5,860 bases of DNA, taken from the NCBI GenBank assembly GCA_021735105.1, contig JAIPHS010000061.1:1-5860 (forward strand). The letters run 5' to 3'. A model generated the notes under the pieces. The model made no database searches, was not told the DNA's origin, and saw only the letters and a program-made list of their open reading frames with translations. The position numbers and the translations under genes are program-made. The DNA comes from Candidatus Omnitrophota bacterium. GTDB lineage: Bacteria; Omnitrophota; Gorgyraeia; Duberdicusellales; 4484-171. Positions 1-5,345 of the stretch are shown here, one piece after another; positions within the stretch are counted from its first letter, which is position 1; the number at the start of each line of letters is the position of its first letter.

Positions 1-2
1 GA

Positions 3-359
3 GAAGCTTTTCTTGAGAAAAAACTAAAAGGAAAATCTAAAAAGATATATGAAAAAATTGGAAATCTTAATTTAAGCTGGATTTTTTTAGTTCGGGCGGT
101 TCCTCTTATTCCTTATCGAGTTCTAGATTTAAGTTTCGGTTTAAGCAAATTGCCTTTTCGAAAGTATTTGGTTGTAGTACTTTTAGCTTCTTTGCCGCGG
201 ATATTTTGGATTCAATTTATTTTAGCTTCCATGAAAGGTTTTTCTCTTCAAAAAACAACGGGGTACTTTTTAGAAAATAAATTAATTTTTTTAATAAGTA
301 TAGCTTATCTTATTTTTACTTTAATTGTTGCTTTTATTTTACGCAGAAAAATAAAATAA
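3..359 (+). CDS. TVP38/TMEM64 (DedA-like, VTT domain) membrane protein, C-terminal part
   Basis: The gene is cut by the left window edge. An open frame runs from base 3 to a TAA at 357-359 and gives 118 C-terminal residues. The visible part has a Lys-rich stretch, then the segment LVRAVPLIPYRVLDLSFGLS, which carries the R-x-x-P-x-x-P pattern of the SNARE-associated/VTT domain. Hydrophobic helices follow, and the protein ends in a basic tail (FILRRKIK). Family members are polytopic inner-membrane proteins thought to act in lipid or small-molecule transport, but the substrate here cannot be inferred. A TTG at 150 is an internal Leu codon inside this conserved domain, not a start. The next gene begins four bases after the stop, so the two are probably co-transcribed. 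The family call is good; the specific function is unknown. Confidence 0.8.
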   Translation, partial: EAFLEKKLKGKSKKIYEKIGNLNLSWIFLVRAVPLIPYRVLDLSFGLSKLPFRKYLVVVLLASLPRIFWIQFILASMKGFSLQKTTGYFLENKLIFLISIAYLIFTLIVAFILRRKIK

Positions 360-363
360 TATT

Positions 364-1314
364 ATGGATAAAATAATTTATAAACTTCCACATGAATTTA
401 TTAAACGGCTTAAAAAAATATACCCTAAAGAGTTTCCGGCTATTTCAGAGACTTTTCTTCACAGAAAAAACCCTTTTTTTAGGATAAATTACCTAAAGAC
501 TGATTTAACTTCTCTGCGCAGAGACCTGCAAAAAGAGAATATAAAATTTAAAGAGTTATCTTTTCCTCAAGGGGCATTTCTCCTAAAATCTCCTTTGCGA
601 AAATTACAGAATACAATTGTATATGAACAAGGCCATCTCTATGTTCAAAATTTATCTAGTATGCTGCCGGCTATCTTTCTTGAGCCTGAAGGCGGGGATA
701 AGATTCTTGATTTATGTGCTGCACCTGGGGCAAAAACAACTCAAATCGCTTCATTAGCTCCTAATGCAGAAATCATTGCGATTGAAAAGGTTAGGAAAAG
801 GTATTATAAATTGTTGAGTAATTTAAAAAAGCAGGGGGCCAGCTCAGTTAATGCTTATCTTCTCGATGGCGGAATGGTACGAAAAAAATTCCCCGAAGGT
901 TTTAATAAGGTTTTAGTTGATGCATCGTGTTCGGCTGAGGGCCGTTTTTTTGTCCATAATCCTAAATCTTTTAAATATTGGAAGCTGAAAAAAATAAAAG
1001 AGATGGTGCGCAAACAAAAGAAATTATTAGGAGCTTCTTTTTTTGCTTGCGCAGAAGGAGGGGCTATTATTTATTCAACTTGTACTATGGCCCCGGAAGA
1101 AAACGAAGAAATTATAGATTGGTTTATCAATAAATTTGAGGATTGTTTAGAAATATTACCTTTAAAGATTCCCCTGCCCAACATAGAGTCTGGAAAACAG
1201 CGTTGGAAGAATAAAAGGTTTTTGCCTCATGTAGCTAGGGCTAAAAGGATTATTCCTACCGATTCCATGGAAGGCTTTTTTATCGCAAAGATAAAAAAGA
1301 TTGCAAGTAGATAG
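364..1314 (+). CDS. NOL1/NOP2/Sun (RsmB/RsmF-like) RNA cytosine-C5 methyltransferase
   Basis: This 316-residue protein is a SAM-dependent RNA m5C methyltransferase, most likely acting on rRNA or tRNA in the cytoplasm. An N-terminal RNA-binding region (about 1-80, with FFRINYLKTD at 38-47) and the VQNLSSML segment (94-101) precede the Rossmann domain. Motif I is ILDLCAAPGAKTT (114-126). Motif IV is DASCSAEG (186-193) with the releasing Cys189. Motif VI is STCTMAPEENE (238-248) with the nucleophilic Cys240. It ends with the typical GFFIAKI. It is much shorter than E. coli RsmF (about 480 residues), so it has no C-terminal PUA-like extension, and it lacks the NusB domain of RsmB. The usual Pro of motif IV is Ser188. 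There is no clear Shine-Dalgarno; the four-base gap to the upstream gene suggests coupled translation. The exact target base is not predictable. Confidence 0.93.
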   Translation: MDKIIYKLPHEFIKRLKKIYPKEFPAISETFLHRKNPFFRINYLKTDLTSLRRDLQKENIKFKELSFPQGAFLLKSPLRKLQNTIVYEQGHLYVQNLSSMLPAIFLEPEGGDKILDLCAAPGAKTTQIASLAPNAEIIAIEKVRKRYYKLLSNLKKQGASSVNAYLLDGGMVRKKFPEGFNKVLVDASCSAEGRFFVHNPKSFKYWKLKKIKEMVRKQKKLLGASFFACAEGGAIIYSTCTMAPEENEEIIDWFINKFEDCLEILPLKIPLPNIESGKQRWKNKRFLPHVARAKRIIPTDSMEGFFIAKIKKIASR

Positions 1315-1351
1315 AAAAAAAGGGTACGCTTTTGTGAGCATACCCTTTTTT
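1315..1351. terminator. Bidirectional intrinsic terminator between convergent genes
   Basis: An A-tract (1315-1321), the arm GGGTA (1322-1326) and its complement TACCC (1341-1345), and a T-tract (1346-1351) form an A-stem-T hairpin. The GC pair of arms extends inward as C/A mismatch, G-C and C-G, leaving an 8-nt loop. It starts immediately after the methyltransferase stop and lies 11 bases from the HU stop on the other strand, so it can terminate both converging transcripts. Confidence 0.9.
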
Positions 1352-1362
1352 AAGATATCTTT

Positions 1363-1632
1363 TTATTGGACAGCTTCTTTTAGGTCTTTAGCGGGTTTAA
1401 AAGAAACTTTCTTTTTAGCGGGTATTTGAATTGTTTCACCAGTTTTTGGGTTTCTTCCAGTTCTAGCTTTTGTTTGTTTTACTTTAAAATTACCAAATCC
1501 GGAAATTGCAACATCATCGCCTTTAGCCAAACTGCTCTTTAATGTATCTACTATACCTTCAACTAAATCCTGAGCTTCTTTTTTGGTAGCAGTTTGTTTT
1601 GCGACCTCTTCAATCAATTGTCCTTTGTTCAT
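1363..1632 (-). CDS. hup: HU family nucleoid-associated DNA-binding protein
   Basis: This 89-residue protein is a histone-like HU, a dimer that bends and compacts DNA in the nucleoid. It has an N-terminal helical dimerisation part starting MNKGQLIEEVAKQ, then the signature ISGFGNFKV (43-51) and the DNA-binding beta-arm ARTGRNPKTGE (56-66), and ends in the usual amphipathic helix AKDLKEAVQ. Length and motifs match HU rather than IHF, although IHF-like members cannot be excluded by sequence alone. I chose ATG at 1632 over the adjacent upstream TTG at 1635, because the AGGAGG site lies 5 bases from the ATG but only 2 from the TTG, and HU proteins usually begin MNK. The gene is monocistronic, with its own promoter at 1680-1707 and a terminator downstream. 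Confidence 0.97.
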   Translation of the reverse strand: MNKGQLIEEVAKQTATKKEAQDLVEGIVDTLKSSLAKGDDVAISGFGNFKVKQTKARTGRNPKTGETIQIPAKKKVSFKPAKDLKEAVQ

Positions 1633-1637
1633 CAAAA

Positions 1638-1646
1638 CCTCCTTTT
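1638..1646 (-). promoter_or_regulatory. Shine-Dalgarno site of the HU gene
   Basis: The minus strand reads AAAAGGAGG followed by TTTTG and ATG. The 5-nt spacing to the ATG at 1632 decides the start and makes the upstream in-frame TTG unlikely. Confidence 0.9.
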
Positions 1647-1679
1647 ATAAAAAAGTTAATATTTTCAATTACTTTTCTT

Positions 1680-1707
1680 ATTTTATAGCCCAAGGCTGTC
1701 TTGTCAA
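1680..1707 (-). promoter_or_regulatory. Sigma70-type promoter for the HU gene
   Basis: On the minus strand a consensus -35 TTGACA (1702-1707) is followed by a 16-bp spacer and the -10 TAAAAT (1680-1685, five of six matches to TATAAT). Transcription would start near 1673, giving a leader of about 40 nt that contains the AGGAGG site. The perfect -35 fits a highly expressed gene. Confidence 0.82.
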
Positions 1708-1715
1708 GAAAATAA

Positions 1716-1736
1716 ATGAAAATTTCTAGTTTTCAT
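1716..1736. promoter_or_regulatory. Perfect 7-bp dyad between two divergent promoters (possible operator)
   Basis: ATGAAAA (1716-1722) and TTTTCAT (1730-1736) form a perfect inverted repeat around a 7-nt centre. It lies just upstream of the HU -35 on one side and the rightward -35 (1745-1750) on the other, where a shared regulator could bind. AT-rich dyads also arise by chance, so an operator role is inference only. Confidence 0.35.
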
Positions 1737-1744
1737 CTTTTGTT

Positions 1745-1773
1745 TTGATTAGCATATTTAGATATGATATAAT
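1745..1773 (+). promoter_or_regulatory. Strong extended -10 promoter for the diguanylate cyclase gene
   Basis: TTGATT (1745-1750), a 17-bp spacer and a perfect TATAAT (1768-1773) preceded by TGA make an extended -10 promoter. Transcription would start near 1780, leaving a leader of about 165 nt before the cyclase gene. An open frame beginning with a TTG at 1745 starts inside this -35 box and so cannot be translated from this promoter. Confidence 0.8.
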
Positions 1774-1779
1774 TGAATT

Positions 1780-1943
1780 GCTAATAGGTATAATATTTTC
1801 AGGAAGGTTTTTTGAGCTAATATTGCCTCGCGAGATGATTCATATTACATTCAGGGAGATAGCCGGATTCGATAAAGAGTTTTCTTTGTGGCTTGATAAA
1901 GGAGCTACGATGCTTAAAGTTTTGGTTTAAAGAAAAGGGGTGA
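1780..1943 (+). other. Long 5' leader of the cyclase gene with a possible short leader peptide
   Basis: From the predicted start near 1780 to the cyclase ATG there are about 165 nt. I see no match to the c-di-GMP-I riboswitch core or other riboswitch motifs I know. The clearest translation signal is AAAGGAG (1898-1904), five bases before an ATG at 1910 that opens a six-codon frame, MLKVLV, ending at 1930, 13 bases before the cyclase start. The same frame is open upstream for about 50 codons, but without a credible start. This could be a leader peptide, the remnant of a longer gene, or chance. A small hairpin (AAAGA/TCTTT with a GTTT loop) lies around 1874-1887. Confidence 0.35.
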
Positions 1944-2861
1944 ATGATGTTTAAAAAAAAAGTAATAAGTAAATTTAATATACTGATTGTCGAAGATAAC
2001 GATGAAACATTTAAGGAACTTAAAGAGGTGTTGGCTGGTACTAATTATAAGTTGTGGAGAGTTTCTACCGGCAGCAAGGCGTTGAAATTAGCTAAAGATA
2101 TCAACTTTATGGTTATAATAAGCGAACTTTTGCTATTTGATATCAATGGAATAGAGCTAGTAAAGAAGTTTAAAAAGATATCGAGGCAAACAAATATTAT
2201 TATGCTGACCGCCTATATGGTTTCAAACGAACTGGCGGTAAATGCGATGAAGGAAGGGGCGTTTGCTTATCTTCAAAAACCGTTAAACGGCGAAGAAGTT
2301 AAGTTGGTTTTAGAGCGGGCAATGGAAAATAGGGTTCTTTTGAGCCAGGTAAAGCGTAAAGATTATTATCAAATTATATCAAGGTTAGATGGTTTAACCG
2401 GGCTTTATAACTACCGCTATCTTCAGCAGGCATTGGATGGGATAATAAGGCACCTAAGGCGTTTTCCTCAAACGTTTTCTTTTTTTATGATTGATATTGA
2501 TTATTTCAAGAAATATAACGACACAAAAGGGCATTTTGAAGGGGATAAGGTATTGTGCAGCTTGGCAAGATTATTGGAACAGTCTGTGCGTGGTACGGAT
2601 ATGATCTTTCGCTATGGAGGAGAAGAATTTTCTGTAATATTGCCACAGACTCAAAGTAAGGATGCAGAGAAAGTAGGCCAAAGAATGATTGAATCAGCAA
2701 GAAAAAAAATACCTGTAACTATAAGTATGGGCCTGGCGGCATTTCCTACTCACTCTCAGACAAAAGAAGGCTTGATAGTAGGGGCTGATAAGGCACTTTA
2801 CCGGGCAAAGGAATCAGGAAGAAACCGAATATGCGTTTTTGATGAAAAGATAGATAAATGA
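1944..2861 (+). CDS. Response-regulator diguanylate cyclase (REC-GGDEF)
   Basis: The 305-residue cytoplasmic protein makes c-di-GMP from two GTP. A receiver domain covers about 12-130, with the acidic pair Glu17-Asp18, Thr89 and Lys112 (QKP). The position expected to hold the phosphorylated Asp is Glu61 (ISELLLFDING). A linker leads to the GGDEF domain (about 145-300), with LTGLYN (151-156), metal-binding Asp184/Asp186 (IDIDYFKK), GHFEGD (196-201), the active-site GGEEF (225-229) and ALYRAKESGRN (284-294). An RxxD inhibitory site (Arg216-Asp219) lies exactly five residues before GGEEF, so product inhibition is expected. Catalytic residues look intact. The start is ATGATG: the first ATG is used here, but AAAGGGGTGA gives the second ATG (1947) more usual spacing, so the protein may be one residue shorter. 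Confidence 0.94.
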   Translation: MMFKKKVISKFNILIVEDNDETFKELKEVLAGTNYKLWRVSTGSKALKLAKDINFMVIISELLLFDINGIELVKKFKKISRQTNIIMLTAYMVSNELAVNAMKEGAFAYLQKPLNGEEVKLVLERAMENRVLLSQVKRKDYYQIISRLDGLTGLYNYRYLQQALDGIIRHLRRFPQTFSFFMIDIDYFKKYNDTKGHFEGDKVLCSLARLLEQSVRGTDMIFRYGGEEFSVILPQTQSKDAEKVGQRMIESARKKIPVTISMGLAAFPTHSQTKEGLIVGADKALYRAKESGRNRICVFDEKIDK

Positions 2862-2887
2862 AGAATTTTACGCTAATTTTAATAATG

Positions 2888-2997
2888 ATAATAAGCAGGT
2901 TAGGCCCGCTGGTAGTCATAGCACTTATGGGTTCTGCTAGCGTCAAGGCTTTAGGAAGGGGGTTACTATCTCTCTTCCTATTCCCGCTCTCTATTAT
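2888..2997 (+). ncRNA. Possible structured RNA upstream of the folate cyclo-ligase gene
   Basis: Hand folding gives a three-way junction. P2 is AGGCC (2902-2906) plus CGCTGGTAG (2907-2915) against CTGCTAGCG (2934-2942) and GGCTT (2947-2951), with a TCAA bulge and two G-U pairs. P3 is TAGGAAG (2952-2958) against CTTCCTA (2974-2980), extended inward by four more pairs to a 7-nt loop. P1 closes the junction: AGCAGG (2894-2899) with CCCGCT (2983-2988, one mismatch), and ATAATA (2888-2893) with TATTAT (2992-2997). In enterobacteria the 6S RNA gene sits just upstream of the fthC homologue ygfA, so 6S is a natural suspect. However, the fold is not the 6S rod and I see no clear promoter. The competing view is a 64-codon hydrophobic ORF (2858-3052). 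Confidence 0.3.
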
Positions 2998-3024
2998 ATT
3001 TTGTATGGAAGAAAAAGTTAAATA

Positions 3025-3033
3025 TGGTATAAT
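3025..3033 (+). promoter_or_regulatory. Extended -10 promoter that would give a leaderless fthC mRNA
   Basis: TGGTATAAT is a perfect -10 hexamer (3028-3033) with a TGN extension. The -35 region is poor (ATGGAA at 3005-3010 with a 17-bp spacer), which the extended -10 can compensate. The expected start, seven bases after the hexamer, is 3040, the A of the fthC ATG. No Shine-Dalgarno precedes that ATG, which is consistent with leaderless translation. Confidence 0.6.
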
Positions 3034-3039
3034 TCCACT

Positions 3040-3621
3040 ATGGAAATGGTAAAAAGTCATTCAAAACAGCAATTAAGGAAGCAGATGCTAGCAAAGCTAG
3101 TAGCTCTTACCAAAAAAGAATTAAGAAGGAGGAGCAAAAATGTTGAAGCTAAATTATCAAGTTTATCCATATATAAAGATTCAGAAGTTATTATGTTCTA
3201 TCATCCTATAGAAGGGGAAGTAGATATAAAAGGGATTATTAGGAAGGCATGTTTGGAGAAAAAAGTTTGTTTACCAGTTACAGATTTAATAAGTAAAACT
3301 TTAAAGATATTTCAGATTAATAGTTTAGACGATGAGCTGGTAAGAGGAACTTTTGGCATAAAAGAACCAAATAAAGAAAAAGCAAAAGAATTAGATATCA
3401 ATGAAATAGATACTATTATTGTACCCGGTTTAGCTTATGACCATAAGAGAAACCGACTGGGCAGAGGGGGTGGTTTTTACGACCGTCTCTTAGAGAAGTT
3501 ACCTAATTCTATTAAAAAAGTGGGAGTTGCTTTTGACTTCCAAATTTTAGAAAACCTTCCTGTTAATCCTTTCACAGATCAAAGAGTAGATTTGATAGTT
3601 ACAGAAGATAGGACTATCTAG
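3040..3621 (+). CDS. fthC: 5-formyltetrahydrofolate cyclo-ligase
   Basis: The 193-residue cytoplasmic enzyme converts 5-formyl-tetrahydrofolate and ATP to 5,10-methenyl-tetrahydrofolate, returning stored folate to one-carbon metabolism. It shows the N-terminal basic helix KQQLRKQML (9-17), the substrate-pocket segment FYHPIEGEVD (53-62), VPGLAYD (128-134), and the nucleotide/substrate loop RLGRGGGFYDRLL (139-151). It ends with VDLIVTE (183-189). Length matches the family. The ATG at 3040 is chosen because it coincides with the expected transcription start; the in-frame ATG at 3046 is an alternative, and no Shine-Dalgarno is visible for either. The RNase Y gene follows after 43 bases with no terminator between, so the two are likely co-transcribed. 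The gene is also called ygfA or, in animals, MTHFS. Confidence 0.95.
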   Translation: MEMVKSHSKQQLRKQMLAKLVALTKKELRRRSKNVEAKLSSLSIYKDSEVIMFYHPIEGEVDIKGIIRKACLEKKVCLPVTDLISKTLKIFQINSLDDELVRGTFGIKEPNKEKAKELDINEIDTIIVPGLAYDHKRNRLGRGGGFYDRLLEKLPNSIKKVGVAFDFQILENLPVNPFTDQRVDLIVTEDRTI

Positions 3622-3664
3622 ATACTCAAAAGACAACAAGTTAATTTTAATTAGGAGGTCAGTT

Positions 3665-5212
3665 ATGTTAATTACTGTATCAGCAGCTGTTGCAGGTGGC
3701 TTATTGTTTGGGTGGCTGATAGGCAAAACTGTTGAAAAGAATAAAACAAAAAGAGTAAAGGAAAACGCTGAAAAGATACTTAAAGAAGCACAAATGAAAG
3801 CTGAAGAAATTCAAAGAAAAGCAGACCTAGACGGAAAAGAGCTTCTTTATAAGTTAAGAGTTGAATTTGATAAAAAAAATGCGTCAAAAAGAAATGAGTT
3901 AACTCAACTTGAAGAAAGAATCACTCAAAGGGAAGAAAACCTCGAAAGAAGGCTTGATTTTATTGAAAAGAAAGAAACTGACATTAGCGATAAGCAGCAG
4001 AGTGTCGACCAAAAGCAACAGCAATTAATTACTAAAGAAGAAGATTTAAATCGGTTGATTGCTGAGGAAAAACGTAAATTAGAAACAATATCTTCGCTAA
4101 GCCCCCAACAAGCAAGAGAATTGCTTCTTGGGCGTTATGAAGAAGAACTAAGAGATGATAAGGCAAAAATGGTTAAACAAATGATAGATCAAGTAGAAGA
4201 TGAATCAGAACAAAAAGCAAAAGAGATTGTTTCTCAAGCTATTCAAAGGTGTGCAGTTGAGCATACAACAGAAACTACCGTTAGTGTAGTGCCTTTGCCT
4301 AACGATGAAATAAAGGGAAGAATTATCGGAAGAGAAGGAAGAAATATCAGAACTTTTGAGATGGCAACGGGGGTAGATTTAGTAATTGATGATACTCCGG
4401 AAGCTGTAAGTATCTCCGGTTTTGATCCGGTAAGAAGAGAAATTGCTAGAATTTCACTAGAGAAGTTAGTTCAAGACGGCAGGATTCATCCAGCTAGAAT
4501 TGAAGAAATAGTGGCTAAAACCAAACAAGAATTTGATAAAAAACTTATCGAAGAAGGCAAAGGGTTGGCTTTTGATATAGGTGTGCATAACTTACATCCT
4601 GAGCTGATAAAACTTCTTGGTAAATTGAAATATCGAACCAGTTTTGGCCAAAATGCTCTCCAGCATTCTAAAGAAGTTGCGATTATTATGGGAATTTTGG
4701 CTTCCGAGATTGGCCTTGATTCCCGCCTAGCTTCTCGAGCCGGGCTCCTTCATGACATAGGTAAAGCAATTGATCATCAGGTCGAAGGTACTCATGCTCA
4801 AATTGGGGCTGACCTGTTAAAAAAATACGAAGAATCTGAGATAGTCATAAATTCTGCTGAGTCTCATCATGAAGAAGTAGAATCTAACTCGCTTTATGCT
4901 ACTTTAGCTCAAGTCGCTGATGCAATATCTGCATCTAGGCCGGGGGCAAGAAGAGAGACTTTAGAAACTTACGTAAAGCGCCTTAAAAAGTTAGAATCAA
5001 TAGCTAATTCTTTTGACGGAGTTGAAAAAAGTTTTGCGATTCAAGCTGGTAGGGAAATAAGGGTGATTGTAAAACCGAACAAAATAAAAAATCAGGGAAT
5101 ATATTTACTTTCCCATGAAGTAAAAAAGAAATTAGAAAATGAGATGGATTATCCCGGTAACATTAAGATTGTTGTAATCAGAGAAACCAGAGCCATAGAT
5201 TATGCCAAATAG
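3665..5212 (+). CDS. rny: Ribonuclease Y
   Basis: The 515-residue membrane-anchored endoribonuclease starts bulk mRNA decay. The N-terminal helix (about 1-20, TVSAAVAGGLLFGWLIG) anchors it and is followed by Lys/Arg residues. A long charged coiled coil runs to about residue 195. The KH domain (about 205-270) has the GxxG loop in GRIIGREGRN (218-227). The HD domain (about 330-425) carries metal ligands at His334 (LQHS), His363-Asp364 (LLHDIGK), His377 (EGTHAQIG), His401/402 and Asp418 (VADAISASRPGARRE). The C-terminal domain ends in VVIRETRAIDYAK, as in other RNase Y proteins. Length is normal and all key residues are present. The AGGAGG at 3653-3658 is six bases from the ATG, which fixes the start. 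It lies between the folate gene and ymdB, a common arrangement in several phyla. Confidence 0.98.
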   Translation: MLITVSAAVAGGLLFGWLIGKTVEKNKTKRVKENAEKILKEAQMKAEEIQRKADLDGKELLYKLRVEFDKKNASKRNELTQLEERITQREENLERRLDFIEKKETDISDKQQSVDQKQQQLITKEEDLNRLIAEEKRKLETISSLSPQQARELLLGRYEEELRDDKAKMVKQMIDQVEDESEQKAKEIVSQAIQRCAVEHTTETTVSVVPLPNDEIKGRIIGREGRNIRTFEMATGVDLVIDDTPEAVSISGFDPVRREIARISLEKLVQDGRIHPARIEEIVAKTKQEFDKKLIEEGKGLAFDIGVHNLHPELIKLLGKLKYRTSFGQNALQHSKEVAIIMGILASEIGLDSRLASRAGLLHDIGKAIDHQVEGTHAQIGADLLKKYEESEIVINSAESHHEEVESNSLYATLAQVADAISASRPGARRETLETYVKRLKKLESIANSFDGVEKSFAIQAGREIRVIVKPNKIKNQGIYLLSHEVKKKLENEMDYPGNIKIVVIRETRAIDYAK

Positions 5213-5215
5213 AAA

Positions 5216-5298
5216 AGTCCTAAGTCCAAGGTCCAAAGTCCTAAGTCAAAAAACAAAAAGACATAGGACATAGGACATAGGACTTAGGGCATAGGACT
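5216..5298. repeat. Heptamer repeat array forming a long imperfect inverted repeat
   Basis: The left arm (5216-5247) is four and a half copies of a 7-bp unit close to AGTCCTA. The right arm (5260-5298) is five and a half copies of its reverse complement, mostly ATAGGAC-like. An A-rich spacer (5248-5259) separates them. The arms can pair in several registers because the right arm has one extra unit. The array begins four bases after the RNase Y stop. It has no T-tract after it, so it is not a standard terminator, but the hairpin could shield the rny mRNA end or attenuate read-through. Similar GTCCTA-type low-complexity blocks may occur elsewhere in the genome. Confidence 0.9.
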
Positions 5299-5306
5299 AA
5301 TAAAGG

Positions 5307-5335
5307 TTGTTTAACTAAAAAATTAGAGTTAAAAT
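5307..5335 (+). promoter_or_regulatory. Possible ymdB promoter overlapped by a dyad
   Basis: TTGTTT (5307-5312), a 17-bp spacer and TAAAAT (5330-5335) resemble a weak sigma70 promoter, with an expected start near 5342, only about four bases before the ymdB ATG. A perfect inverted repeat, TTTAACT (5310-5316) and AGTTAAA (5327-5333), covers both elements and could be an operator. The -35 matches consensus at only three bases, so this is tentative. Confidence 0.3.
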
Positions 5336-5345
5336 AACAGAATTT

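Noticed and set aside
150..359. Short ORF starting at a TTG
   Set aside because: The TTG is an internal Leu codon; the same frame is open back to base 3 and encodes the conserved VTT-domain motif.
1745..1930. 61-codon ORF beginning with TTG
   Set aside because: Its start overlaps the -35 box of a strong promoter and has no ribosome site; only the last six codons have a usable translation signal.
1780..1943. c-di-GMP riboswitch before the diguanylate cyclase gene
   Set aside because: I could not find the conserved core bases of c-di-GMP-I or c-di-GMP-II aptamers in the leader.
2506..2700. Minus-strand ORF inside the cyclase gene
   Set aside because: It lies entirely antisense to the conserved GGDEF domain and has no recognisable motif.
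2888..2997. Tetrahydrofolate riboswitch controlling fthC
   Set aside because: The sequence does not show the THF aptamer core, and the likely fthC promoter lies downstream of the fold, so it would not be in that mRNA.
2746..3060. Minus-strand ORF of 104 codons, with a DSNP segment reminiscent of antisense tRNA translations
   Set aside because: It is antisense to the cyclase end and the following interval. I checked the plus strand for a tRNA T-loop (GTTCGA-type) and found none, so there is no tRNA gene here.
5216..5298. CRISPR array or intrinsic terminator
   Set aside because: The units are only 7 bp with no unique spacers, and no T-tract follows the hairpin.
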